Positions 1 to 7,964 of a DNA stretch of 64,000 nucleotides are shown here, piece by piece (within the stretch, counting starts at the first letter, position 1; every line of letters starts with the position of its first letter). Made by a program: the position numbers and the translations under genes. Source of the stretch: Streptomyces vilmorinianum (GTDB lineage Bacteria; Actinomycetota; Actinomycetes; Streptomycetales; Streptomycetaceae); assembly GCF_005517195.1 (NCBI RefSeq), contig NZ_CP040244.1:7148001-7212000 (forward strand), read 5' to 3'. The notes under the pieces are model-generated. The model ran no database searches. It was not told the origin of the DNA and worked only from the letters and a program-made list of their open reading frames with translations.

Positions 1-139
1 TGAACCGTACGGGCTCGCCCTCGGCGCGCAGGAAACGGGTCAGCACGTCGGCTGCGACGTACGGCCCGGCGAGATGACCGATGTGCAGTTCGCCGTGGGT
101 GGCCGGAGGGGTCGCGGTGATCCAGACAGGGGTGCTCAT
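1..139 (-). CDS. Methionyl-tRNA-synthetase-like protein, N-terminal fragment (cut by window edge)
   Basis: Only the first 46 codons lie in the window. The translation carries the class I synthetase HIGH signature in the form HIGHLAGPYVAADVL, typical of MetRS, followed by a basic/acidic Rossmann continuation. The ATG at 139 is preceded by a good AGGAGG ribosome site. The gene is last in a run with an SDR, a PrpF-like isomerase and an AsnB-type amidotransferase rather than with translation genes. A second, specialised MetRS paralogue is therefore as likely as the housekeeping enzyme. In several actinomycete pathways MetRS-like domains joined to cupins form N-N bonds between amino acids; whether that applies here cannot be decided without the missing part. 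Confidence 0.75.
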   Translation of the reverse strand, partial: MSTPVWITATPPATHGELHIGHLAGPYVAADVLTRFLRAEGEPVRF

Positions 140-156
140 GGGGGACCTCCTGAGCG

Positions 157-903
157 TCAGCGAGGTTCGAAGTGAAAGGACCGGATGAAGCAGTCACGAG
201 GCTGCTCGACCGCGTAGACGATGCATTCGAAAAGGGCTTGGGTGGTGAGCTTCTCGTCCGGGGCTATTCCGTCCGGATTCGATCCGTCCCATTCCGCGAA
301 GCGCGGATCGGAGGTCGAGAAGTCGGGCGGGTAGAGCGAGAAGACACGGACTCCGGAGGGCCGGAGTCTGCGGGAGAGAATGTCCGCGAAACCGGCCTGC
401 GCGCTTTTCGCCGTCCAGAACGCCTCGTGGGCGGCGCCCGCTGTGGCGGCGGAGGCGCCCTCGGCATCCCGTACGGCGACCATGTTGACGATGTCGGGTC
501 GCAGCGAGGCGCGCAGCAGCGGCAGGAAGTGCTTGACCATCAGGACGGTGCCGCCGGCGGTCGACTCGATCGTCTCCACGATCTGGTCGTCGCTGGCCGC
601 CTCCAGGTCCATGCCGTCGAGCCAGCGGGCGCCGTTGTTGACCAGCAGGTCGACGCGGTCGGTGTGTTCGCCGACCTTGGCGGCGAACTCCCGGATCTCG
701 GCGGGTCGACTCAGATCGCAGCCGAAGGCGTGGATACGGTCACGGGCGGAGCCCATGACGTCGGTACGGGTGCGCTCGGCGGCCTCGACGGTGCGGGCCG
801 ATACATAGACCTCGGCGCCGAGATGCGCGAATCCGACGGCGAGTGCGCGGCCGAAATAGCGGGACGCGCCGGTCACGACGACACGCAGATTCTCGAATTT
901 CAT
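157..903 (-). CDS. Divergent short-chain dehydrogenase/reductase-fold protein
   Basis: A 248-residue Rossmann protein of normal classical-SDR length. The cofactor motif TGASRYFG is at about residues 12-19, a conserved Asp lies in the CDLS segment, and NNGA is at about 90. The catalytic positions are unusual. The YxxxK motif reads FWTAK, so the Tyr is replaced by Phe, and the strand that normally ends in Ser reads VNMVAV. It may therefore bind NAD(P) but use different chemistry, or be non-catalytic. The ATG at 903 follows a GGGGAGA site. It is 17 nt upstream of the MetRS-like gene and downstream of the PrpF-like gene, in the same operon. The assignment to the fold is firm; the reaction is unknown. 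Confidence 0.8.
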   Translation of the reverse strand: MKFENLRVVVTGASRYFGRALAVGFAHLGAEVYVSARTVEAAERTRTDVMGSARDRIHAFGCDLSRPAEIREFAAKVGEHTDRVDLLVNNGARWLDGMDLEAASDDQIVETIESTAGGTVLMVKHFLPLLRASLRPDIVNMVAVRDAEGASAATAGAAHEAFWTAKSAQAGFADILSRRLRPSGVRVFSLYPPDFSTSDPRFAEWDGSNPDGIAPDEKLTTQALFECIVYAVEQPRDCFIRSFHFEPR

Positions 904-996
904 GCTCGTCTGGTCTCCCCTGCCCGGCGGGCGAATGCGGTCGAATTCAGCGTGGCAGAGGGAGAGGGGCCGGGGCCCGGTGAGAGGGGTGCGCGT

Positions 997-1920
997 TCAC
1001 GCCGTTGCGTGGATACGCCACGGCAGCCGGAGCCTGTCGAGCACGGTCGCGCGCTTGTGGTGGACGCCGATGTGGCGGGGCCCGGCGGAGACGGTGACGG
1101 GGCCGCCGGGGGTGCGGACGGGCCCGTGGAGCTCCGGCACGACGGTCCCGGGGATCACGGCGGCGGCGGCGAGGGCGGCGGCCCCGGTGAGGGCGAGGCG
1201 GGGGTGCCAGCCGCCGACGGTGAGGGCCCGGACGGCGGTCCGCCCGTCACGGACGGTGAAGGCGGCGATCTTGGGCAGGGCGGAGTGGGGCGGGTGCCCG
1301 AGCCTGCGGGCGGCGTGCGCGCGCAGCGCGAGGAGCCGGCGCAGGGTGTCGTCCCCGGCGCGGAAGAGGGCGTCGGCGGTGGGGATGCCCACGTGGGCGG
1401 CGTCGACGAAGACGTACGGATTCCCGTACCGGACGAGGGACACCGGCAGCCCGCCGACGACGTCGACGGGCCGCCCGGTGGGCAGGGTGCCGGGGTCGTC
1501 GGGTGCGCGGAGGAAGTGGAGGCCGTACGCACCGGTGGCCGCCTCGGGGACGCAGCGCACGAGGTCGCCCGTCGTGACGGCGCGGACCGCGAGCGGGCGG
1601 CCGGGGCGGGCGGCGGCGACGACGCAGGCGAGGAGGGAGTGCCCGCATCCGGTACGGAAGTCGAAGCGGCCGCCGGGGAGCCCTTGGACGAAGCGGTAGT
1701 CGAGCTCGCAACCGGGGTACGCCGAGGCCCCGTACAGGGCGAACTTGTTCACCCCCGCGTACTCCGTCCCGACGAGGGCACCCCGCACCGCGGCGAGCTC
1801 CCCGCCCGACGCGAGTGCCCCGGCGGGCAGTTCACCCAACGCGACGACGAGCGTGGGCCCGGGCGCGCCCTCGGCCATGACGACGGCGGCGTGGACGAAG
1901 CCCGGGCCCGGGCCTCTCAC
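997..1920 (-). CDS. PrpF-like (DapF-fold) isomerase/tautomerase
   Basis: A 307-residue protein with the general layout of the PrpF family, which isomerises unsaturated tricarboxylates such as 2-methyl-cis-aconitate or 4-oxalomesaconate. Visible features are a central GCGHS motif at the place of the family's Cys-Gly-Asn active loop, an LPTG motif, a conserved segment ending in NPYVFVDAAHVG, and a late PK. The chosen GTG overlaps the AsnB stop (GTGA), which implies translational coupling; the longer open frame upstream is only antisense to AsnB. The RGGTSKG motif usual near the PrpF N-terminus is not evident, so the substrate is probably atypical. The family call is moderately sure, the substrate unknown. 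Confidence 0.65.
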   Translation of the reverse strand: MRGPGPGFVHAAVVMAEGAPGPTLVVALGELPAGALASGGELAAVRGALVGTEYAGVNKFALYGASAYPGCELDYRFVQGLPGGRFDFRTGCGHSLLACVVAAARPGRPLAVRAVTTGDLVRCVPEAATGAYGLHFLRAPDDPGTLPTGRPVDVVGGLPVSLVRYGNPYVFVDAAHVGIPTADALFRAGDDTLRRLLALRAHAARRLGHPPHSALPKIAAFTVRDGRTAVRALTVGGWHPRLALTGAAALAAAAVIPGTVVPELHGPVRTPGGPVTVSAGPRHIGVHHKRATVLDRLRLPWRIHATA

Positions 1921-3731
1921 GCCGCGCAGCCCACCGGGATGCGCATGCCCTGGACGACGTCCGTCCACAGTTCGTGGACGGCGAGGGCCCACAGGGCCAG
2001 GGCGTCCTGGTGCGAGGGGCGTTCGAGGTGACGGGTGAGGAGTTTCTGGACTCGGTCGGCGCGGACCTTGCCGCCCAGGACCAGGCGGGCCGGGGAGAGG
2101 AGGTCGCGGACGGTGTCGAGGAGCGGGCTGCCGGGGGTCAGCATCGCCGCGATCGGGAGGGTGAAGGGCTGCTTGGGGCGGGCGAGGACCGCCGCCGGCA
2201 GCAGTTCGCGCCCCGCCTCGTACAGCGCCCGTTTGCCCCGCAGCGCGGCCGGCGGCAGCGAGCGCGCGTGGGCCACCACCCCCGGCTGGCAGAACGGCAG
2301 CCGCGCCTCGACCGCCCACGCCATCGACAGATGGTCCACGCGCCGCAGGTGGTACGCGGGCAGCCGCCACCGCGTCTCGAACGCGGTGAGGGCCGCCATC
2401 CTGTCGGGCCCCGCCGAGCGCAGCTCCTGCTCGATCCGGTCGGCGGCCGAGCCCTGTTCGGCGATGTACGCGCGGTACCCGGCGGTGTACAGGTGCTCGC
2501 GCAGCATCCGCGGGGCCGCCGACAGCGCGTCCGCGTACGCCCCCGCCCAGTCCGCGCCCTCCGGTGCGGCGAGCGCGGCGCGCATCCGCTCGTACCCGCC
2601 GAAGAGCTCGTCCGCGCCGTCACCGGCGAGTGCGACGGTGAAGCCGGCCTCCCGGACGGCGCGGAACAGGGCGTAGGTGGAGAGCGCGATGGGGTCGGCG
2701 TTGGGCTGGCCGAGGTGGCGGACGGTACGAGTGAGCAGCGAGCCGAGCTCGTCGGGGTCGAGCGCCACCTCGTGGTGCACGGTCCGGGTCCGGCGGGCGA
2801 CCGAACGGGCGTACGCGGACTCGGAGTCGGGCCACTTGCCGCGGTAGGTGAGGTGGAAGGTGTGCAGCGGGGGCGCGTCGGTCTCGCGGGCGTACTCGGC
2901 GGCGAGCGCGGTCACGAGCCCGGAGTCGAGGCCGCCGCTCGTGATCGCGCAGACGGGCACCTCGGCCTGGGTGAGCCGCCGCACCTCGCGCCGCAGCACG
3001 TCCTCGGTGTCGCCCACGGGGGCGACCGCCGGGGTCTGCGGGGCCCGGCGCCGTACGGCGGGCGGACACCCGGGCCGTACGACGGCGGTGGCGCCCGGCG
3101 GCAGCACCTCGATGCCGTCGAGCGCGGTCCGGGCCGAGAACGAGGTGCGGGTGGCGAGGACGGTGTCGAGGGAGTCCTCGCGTACGGCGATGCGCACGCC
3201 CTCGAAGGCGAGGAGCGCGGGGATCTCGGACGCGAACCGGGTGGAGCCGTCGGCGGGGTCGTGGTGCCAGTGGACGGGCTTCATGCCCATGTCGTCGACG
3301 GCGAGGACGAGTTGGGGCCTGCCCGCCCGCAGGTCGAGGACGGCGACGGCGAACATGCCGTCGAGGTGCTCGGCGAACCCGGGGCCGTACTCGGCGTACA
3401 GCGCGGGCAGCACCGTGCCGTCGCAGCGGTCGGGGAAGCGGTGTCCGCGGGCGGCCAGGTGCCGGCGCAGTGCCGCGTGGTTGTAGATCTCGCCGTTGAG
3501 GACGGCGAGGATCCCGGGCAGGTGCGGCAGCCGGTAGGGCTGCTGCCCGCCGCAGGGGTCGGTGACGGCGAGCCGGTCGCACCCCAGCGACCAGCCGGCC
3601 CCGCTGAGCACCTCGTGCTCGTCGGGGCCGCCGTGCCGCTGGCGGGCGGAGACCGCCGAGAGCTCGGCCGGCTCGGGGCGGGCCGCGTGGGCCGCCGCCC
3701 CGGCGGCGAAGGAGCCGAAAATCCTGCACAT
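1917..3731 (-). CDS. asnB: Asparagine synthetase (glutamine-hydrolysing) type amidotransferase
   Basis: A 604-residue AsnB homologue. It starts Met-Cys, placing the class II glutaminase nucleophile Cys2 correctly, and carries the conserved LNGEIYNH loop and an ATP pyrophosphatase P-loop of the SGGLDSG type. A second synthetase signature is LAGDGADELFGGYERM. Length is in the usual range (about 550-640). The ATG at 3731 has a GGAGG site. It leads a minus-strand operon with the PrpF-like isomerase, the SDR and the MetRS-like gene, so amide formation on a secondary-metabolite acid is more likely than bulk asparagine supply. A promoter should lie in the more AT-rich gap at 3732-3884 shared with the divergent PIG-L gene. 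Confidence 0.85.
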   Translation of the reverse strand: MCRIFGSFAAGAAAHAARPEPAELSAVSARQRHGGPDEHEVLSGAGWSLGCDRLAVTDPCGGQQPYRLPHLPGILAVLNGEIYNHAALRRHLAARGHRFPDRCDGTVLPALYAEYGPGFAEHLDGMFAVAVLDLRAGRPQLVLAVDDMGMKPVHWHHDPADGSTRFASEIPALLAFEGVRIAVREDSLDTVLATRTSFSARTALDGIEVLPPGATAVVRPGCPPAVRRRAPQTPAVAPVGDTEDVLRREVRRLTQAEVPVCAITSGGLDSGLVTALAAEYARETDAPPLHTFHLTYRGKWPDSESAYARSVARRTRTVHHEVALDPDELGSLLTRTVRHLGQPNADPIALSTYALFRAVREAGFTVALAGDGADELFGGYERMRAALAAPEGADWAGAYADALSAAPRMLREHLYTAGYRAYIAEQGSAADRIEQELRSAGPDRMAALTAFETRWRLPAYHLRRVDHLSMAWAVEARLPFCQPGVVAHARSLPPAALRGKRALYEAGRELLPAAVLARPKQPFTLPIAAMLTPGSPLLDTVRDLLSPARLVLGGKVRADRVQKLLTRHLERPSHQDALALWALAVHELWTDVVQGMRIPVGCAA

Positions 3732-3884
3732 GCCGGTCGCCTCCGGTTCGTCTGCGTCTCTGCCTGTTCTCAGTTCACCAATGATTTGAATCTACCAAGT
3801 TTTTGAATGGCGCGTAAGTGCCATGTCCGGTTCACGCCACGACATGGCCTTGCGACGCCCCCGCCACCCCAACAGGCTGGCCCC

Positions 3885-4610
3885 ATGGAGGACTTCAACC
3901 GCACCGCCCCCGAATCCCTGCTGGTGGTGGCCGCGCACCCGGACGACATCGAGTTCTGCGTCAGCGGCACGGTCATGCAGTGGGTCGCGCGCGGCACCCG
4001 CGTCACGTACTGCATCGTCACGGACGGCGGAGCCGGCGGTTACGACGAACAGCTCCCGCGCCAGGCGATGGCGGACCTGCGCCGCGCCGAACAGGTCCAC
4101 TCCGCCAAGCTCAGCGGCGTCGCGGACGTCCGTTTCCTCGGCTACCCCGACAGCTTCGTGGAGCCGAGCGTGGAGCTGCGCCGCGACCTGTGCCGGATCA
4201 TCCGCGAGGTGCGCCCGCAGCGGGCGATCATCCCCTCCCCCGAGATCAACTGGGCCCGCGTCGCCGACCTCCACCCCGACCACCGCGCCGTCGGCGACGC
4301 CTGCCTCCGCGCGATCTACCCGGAGGCCCGCAACCCCTTCGCCCACGCGTCCCTGCTGAAGCAGGAGGGCCTGGAGCCCTGGATCGTCCATGAACTGTGG
4401 CTGATGACGGGCCCGACGCCCAATCAGTACGTGGACGTCACGGGCGTCTTCGACCGCAAGGTCGAGGCCCTGCGGATCCACACGTCCCAGACGGCCCACT
4501 TCGACGACCTGGCGGGCCTGTTACGGGAGTGGCTGAGCGAACACGCGACGGCGGGGGGCCTGCCGGCGGGCCGGATGGCGGAGGCGTTCCAGATCGTGCA
4601 CATCGACTGA
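3885..4610 (+). CDS. PIG-L family Zn-dependent deacetylase
   Basis: A 241-residue LmbE/PIG-L protein. The zinc-binding AHPDD motif is followed by IEFCVSG, and a distal HPDH supplies the third ligand. Members remove N-acetyl groups from GlcNAc-linked lipids, mycothiol precursors (MshB), mycothiol conjugates (Mca) or natural products. The ATG at 3885 is chosen because the frame upstream (from 3807) lacks family similarity. The gene is divergent from the AsnB operon and may belong to the same cluster. Exact substrate is unknown; MshB and Mca are usually somewhat longer. Confidence 0.85.
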   Translation: MEDFNRTAPESLLVVAAHPDDIEFCVSGTVMQWVARGTRVTYCIVTDGGAGGYDEQLPRQAMADLRRAEQVHSAKLSGVADVRFLGYPDSFVEPSVELRRDLCRIIREVRPQRAIIPSPEINWARVADLHPDHRAVGDACLRAIYPEARNPFAHASLLKQEGLEPWIVHELWLMTGPTPNQYVDVTGVFDRKVEALRIHTSQTAHFDDLAGLLREWLSEHATAGGLPAGRMAEAFQIVHID

Positions 4611-4647
4611 GCCCCCCGCGCCCGGGCAGGCAGCGCAGGGGGCTCAG
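4607..4647. terminator. Convergent hairpin between PIG-L and lipoprotein genes
   Basis: Ten-base perfect arms (CTGAGCCCCC and its complement) around a 21-nt loop overlap the PIG-L stop codon and lie just beyond the end of the convergent lipoprotein gene. It probably serves both strands. There is no T-tract, as is common in Streptomyces. Confidence 0.5.
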
Positions 4648-4668
4648 AGCTCGGACCGGGCGTCCCGG

Positions 4669-5187
4669 CTACGGAAGCTGCTTCTTCTCGACGTAGTAGG
4701 CGTAGGCGTACCCGCCGTCCTCGGAGCCGGTGAGCCCGGCCTCGAAGCGGAACGGACCGGACTTGGTCACGTCGATACTCCGCTGGAAGACGGAGCCGTC
4801 ACAGACCGCGGTGTCCTCGGCCGAGGGCACGTACGCGTCCGCGACGGCGAACCTCAGCGCCACCTTGGTGTCCGCGCCGCCCGTGCAGGTGAACGCGAAC
4901 GTCACGCTCAGCACGCCGTCGGGGGTGGCGGGGTGGGTGTTGCCGAACTGCCGCTGGAGCTGTCCGGACCCGCTCCCGAGGGACTCCCGTCCGACGAACG
5001 CCCCTTCCAGGACGGCCTTCGCCACGTCCGCGCCGGGCCTCGCGGACGCCGTCGGCGAGGCGGACCCGGTGACGCCGGGACTCCGGGAGGGCTTGCTCGC
5101 CTCCTCGCCCGGGCCGCACGCCGACGCGCAGAGCAGCGCGGCGGCGCAGAGGCCGACGGAGAGTCCGAGTCCCTTGGTCCGCGTCAC
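4669..5187 (-). CDS. Secreted lipoprotein of unknown function
   Basis: A 172-residue protein with an N-terminal hydrophobic signal ending in a lipobox-like ASAC at about residues 20-23, then a Pro/Ser/Thr-rich linker and a beta-rich domain. The GTG start overlaps the stop of the upstream secreted protein (GTGA), so the two are translationally coupled and probably act together at the cell surface. No family was recognised. Two later Cys residues (FTCTGG and VCDGS) could form a disulfide. Confidence 0.7.
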   Translation of the reverse strand: MTRTKGLGLSVGLCAAALLCASACGPGEEASKPSRSPGVTGSASPTASARPGADVAKAVLEGAFVGRESLGSGSGQLQRQFGNTHPATPDGVLSVTFAFTCTGGADTKVALRFAVADAYVPSAEDTAVCDGSVFQRSIDVTKSGPFRFEAGLTGSEDGGYAYAYYVEKKQLP

Positions 5188-5864
5188 GAGTTCTGCCGCC
5201 CGATCGACATGTCGCCCTTGCGCGGAGCCAGCACGACGATGGTCTTCTTCTTGACGGTGCAGGGCGGGGCGATCCACGTCTTGACGCCCGTCAGCTTCCA
5301 GCCGACCTGCCCGAGCACCGCACGGTACCCCTTCGAGGTGGTGTTCGTGTCGGTGACGGTCTGCGTCCCGGTCCACGTCCACGAGTTGCTGATCTTCGTG
5401 TCGACGCTGACCTTGGCCTTGGCCAGGATCGCCCCCGCCTCCGCCTCGACGCTCCCGCCGATGTCCCAGGTGAAGGTGTGGCTGCCGGTCACGGTCCAGG
5501 ACACGGTCTGACGGGGCAGGAGCCACGTCGACTGGGGCTTGGCCTTGTCCGGGATGAAGTACGGCGATCCCTTGACGGTGTACGTCGGCCGGTCGTTCAC
5601 CTCGGGACAGGCCATCGCGGCCATGTCCCCCTTGCCCGGCTTGGGCTGGACCGCCGGCTCCTCGTCCCCCTCGAACGTGAAGCTGACGGAGTCGCCGACA
5701 CCGACGACCCGCCCGTCGTCCAGCACGATCCGCGCCCCCTCGGCCGGAACCGGCTCACCGACCGGAACGTCGACCGGAGCGGCGGCACTGGCGCCGGCTC
5801 CGGCCAGCAGCACGGCTGCGGCGGTTATGAGAGGGAGCGCGGTGCGCATGGCGATGTGGCTCAT
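5184..5864 (-). CDS. Secreted beta-rich protein
   Basis: About 226 residues with a clear signal peptide (hydrophobic core then AxA before APVDVP). The mature part is rich in Ser/Thr/Trp strands with alternating polar and non-polar residues, e.g. a TWTGTQTVTDTNTTSK stretch. That pattern is reminiscent of the amphipathic insertion region of aerolysin/ETX-type pore formers, but this is only an impression. Two Cys residues are present (ACPE and PPCT). The ATG at 5864 is preferred because GGGGA lies close upstream; an ATG at 5879 is in frame but its AGGAGG is 16 nt away. It is coupled to the downstream lipoprotein by a 4-nt overlap. Confidence 0.65.
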   Translation of the reverse strand: MSHIAMRTALPLITAAAVLLAGAGASAAAPVDVPVGEPVPAEGARIVLDDGRVVGVGDSVSFTFEGDEEPAVQPKPGKGDMAAMACPEVNDRPTYTVKGSPYFIPDKAKPQSTWLLPRQTVSWTVTGSHTFTWDIGGSVEAEAGAILAKAKVSVDTKISNSWTWTGTQTVTDTNTTSKGYRAVLGQVGWKLTGVKTWIAPPCTVKKKTIVVLAPRKGDMSIGRQNS

Positions 5865-5879
5865 GTTTCCCCGATTCAT

Positions 5880-6269
5880 GAGTGGATGGAGACACCTCCT
5901 CGCTCCTGACTCCTGGTCAGGGAGCCGAAGCGGTCACCCTGAGCGATGCATGAGAGAAGCTCGGGGTGAGGTGCGTTGGCCGTTCCTACCGCGCGGCGAT
6001 CAGGCGACGCAATCAGAAGTGACGCGGGTCACGCGAGGGGATCGAATTGCGCCATTTCTGCGGCCGGTTACCTCAGAGGAACCTCAAGCCACGGCGGGCG
6101 AGGAGGGCGCCCTTCACCTGGGCCGACGCCACCTCTCCGTCGCGTTCCGTGACGACCGGGGCGCTGCCACCTGTGTCCGGATCCCGACCGTGCCGCTCCC
6201 CCTCGCGGCGGCCGGATGAATTGACCCTCCAGGGCACCGGGGCCTCGCGGCCCTTCCTCCACTCCACGG
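5880..6269. other. Gap of about 390 nt without a confident gene
   Basis: The gap probably carries the promoter of the secreted-protein operon. A 64-codon minus-strand open frame at 6073-6267 has no recognisable family. A few AT-rich patches lie around 6040-6060. No RNA gene was seen. Confidence 0.4.
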
Positions 6270-6300
6270 CCTTCGGGGGGCGCGCAGCGCCCCCCGAAGG
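6270..6300 (-). terminator. Strong hairpin downstream of the lanthipeptide-like gene
   Basis: A perfect 14-bp inverted repeat (CCTTCGGGGGGCGC and complement) with a 3-nt loop, starting 18 nt beyond the stop of the small gene at 6319-6429. It fits an intrinsic terminator for that minus-strand transcript. Confidence 0.8.
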
Positions 6301-6318
6301 GTGATCGGTGACGGGCGA

Positions 6319-6429
6319 TCAGTCCGGATCCTTGTTGCAGCAGTGGGCGACGCTGCTCGTCAGGCTGGAGACGCCGGCACTGTACGCGGCGACGGTCGGC
6401 CGCATCGACTGAAGCTTGAGGACTGCCAT
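6319..6429 (-). CDS. Candidate class III (SapB/AmfS-like) lanthipeptide precursor
   Basis: A 36-residue peptide with a GGGAGG ribosome site 8 nt before its ATG. It begins MAVLKLQSM, matching the MxxLxLQxM leader of RamS/AmfS-type precursors, where an LxLQ motif is bound by the LanKC synthetase. The C-terminal half is Ser/Thr/Cys-rich: S22-L-T-S25-S-V-A-H-C30-C31, which satisfies the SxxSxxxxC spacing for a labionin ring. It is followed by a strong terminator and lies 128 nt downstream of an FAD oxidoreductase on the same strand. No LanKC or transporter is in the window, so maturation would need an enzyme encoded elsewhere. The family call rests on motif and size only. Confidence 0.6.
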   Translation of the reverse strand: MAVLKLQSMRPTVAAYSAGVSSLTSSVAHCCNKDPD

Positions 6430-6557
6430 GTGGTTCACCTCCCGTGTGATCGGCGTGCGTTCATGAAACGCCCTGGGCCCGGTCCGGCACATGGGAGATC
6501 GCCCCCCATCATTCGCGGGCCAGGCCCGTACGAACATGGCGGGGGATGTCCCGCGCC

Positions 6558-7886
6558 TCACCGTCCGGAGCGCAGGACGCGGAGGACGAACGCGGGGGCG
6601 AGGAGCCACTCGGGCCGGCGGGCGAGGCCGGCGACCTCGTTGAAGCGGCGGGTGACCGTGTCGTCGTGCTGGGCGGCGCGGGTGACGCGATCCACGTACC
6701 GGTTGAGCACGTCGGTTCCCGGCGGCTTCTTCCCGGTGGTGCCCGCGTAGGCGAAGTCGCCGCCGACGGCGATGGACCACGGGACGGCCACCGTGCGGGC
6801 GGCGGCGCGGAAGTACCGGCGGGCGAAGTGGCGGTCGACCCTCCCCGTGTGGTCGAGGCAGGCTCCGAGGACCGTCGCCTGCTGGGCCGCGGAGGTCATG
6901 CCCTGCCCGTAGATCGGGTTGAAACTGCTGACGGCGTCGCCGGCCGGCACCCAGCCCACGGGGAAACGCCGCAACCGTTCCACGTGGCGCCGCTGGTTGG
7001 ACGCGAATCGGTAGGCCACCGGCTCGGTGAGCGGTTCGCAGGCGGCCATGAGGTCCGCGATGACCGGCGAGCCCAGGGAGCGGGCGAAGGCCACTCGCTC
7101 CGCCTCGTCGGTCGGCGGCACCTCGCCGTTGATGCCGACCAGGGCCACGATCCACCGGGCGCCCTCCAGCGGGAGGGCCATCGCGAGCCGCCGCGTCGCG
7201 GGGTCCCCGATCACCGCGGCCGCCTTCCAGTCCGGAGCCGTCGCCTCGTCGCGGCGGTAGATCCGGCTCGCGTAGTGGGTGTCCACGGTGACCACGGACA
7301 GGGGCGGTTCGGGGAATCCCAGTTCCCTGAGCCAGCCCAGGCTCCGTGCCTGCCGCCCGGTGGCGTCGACCATCAGATCGCAGCCGAGGGTGGGCTGTCC
7401 GGCGAGCCGGACACCGGTGATCCGGGTGCCCGTGGCGTCGGCCTCCAGCCCTTCGACCGTGGTCCGGTCGCGCAGGGTGACGGAGGGGAGCGCGGCGAGG
7501 CGCTCTCGCACCGTGGTCTCGAGGAGCGGCCGCGACATGGCCGGGCCGCGGAGCTCGGACTCCGGTCTGGTCAGCACGCCGCCGCTCTGGTGCCAGTAGA
7601 AGTCCCGGCAGACGTCGAACTCGGTCGCTCCGCCGTCGTACAACTGCTTGACGATGCCCGGGAACCAGCCCTCCAGAAGCTCCGCCCCCGCGTACAGCAG
7701 GAGGTGGGGCTGGCGGCCTTGGGGCACGTGGGGGCGCCGGCGGGGCTCGTCCGGGAGGGGGTCGCGGTCGATCACGACCACCTGGTCGAAGCGTTCCGAC
7801 AGAACGCGCGCGGCGCACAGTCCGGCCATGCTCGCGCCGACCACGACGGCCGTCTCCGCCACGCGGCGGGGGACACCACGACTCAT
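6558..7886 (-). CDS. FAD-dependent oxidoreductase (PHBH-like fold)
   Basis: A 442-residue flavoprotein. An N-terminal Rossmann motif VVVGASMAGL binds the ADP part of FAD; an acidic residue ends the second strand (VVVIDRD), and a second FAD motif, GDAVSSFNPIYGQGM, lies around residue 310. Length and order match single-component aromatic-hydroxylase-like or geranylgeranyl-reductase-like enzymes. The ATG at 7886 is chosen over the in-frame GTG at 7892 because AGGAG is correctly spaced from the ATG. It could act on the neighbouring small peptide or on an unrelated small molecule; nothing in the sequence decides this. Confidence 0.8.
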   Translation of the reverse strand: MSRGVPRRVAETAVVVGASMAGLCAARVLSERFDQVVVIDRDPLPDEPRRRPHVPQGRQPHLLLYAGAELLEGWFPGIVKQLYDGGATEFDVCRDFYWHQSGGVLTRPESELRGPAMSRPLLETTVRERLAALPSVTLRDRTTVEGLEADATGTRITGVRLAGQPTLGCDLMVDATGRQARSLGWLRELGFPEPPLSVVTVDTHYASRIYRRDEATAPDWKAAAVIGDPATRRLAMALPLEGARWIVALVGINGEVPPTDEAERVAFARSLGSPVIADLMAACEPLTEPVAYRFASNQRRHVERLRRFPVGWVPAGDAVSSFNPIYGQGMTSAAQQATVLGACLDHTGRVDRHFARRYFRAAARTVAVPWSIAVGGDFAYAGTTGKKPPGTDVLNRYVDRVTRAAQHDDTVTRRFNEVAGLARRPEWLLAPAFVLRVLRSGR

Positions 7887-7964
7887 GCGCACTCCTACGC
7901 TGCGGTCCCCCGCTTCCCCCTCGTGATTGTCCCACCGGGCGGACGAACATTCCCGCCGGCCGAA

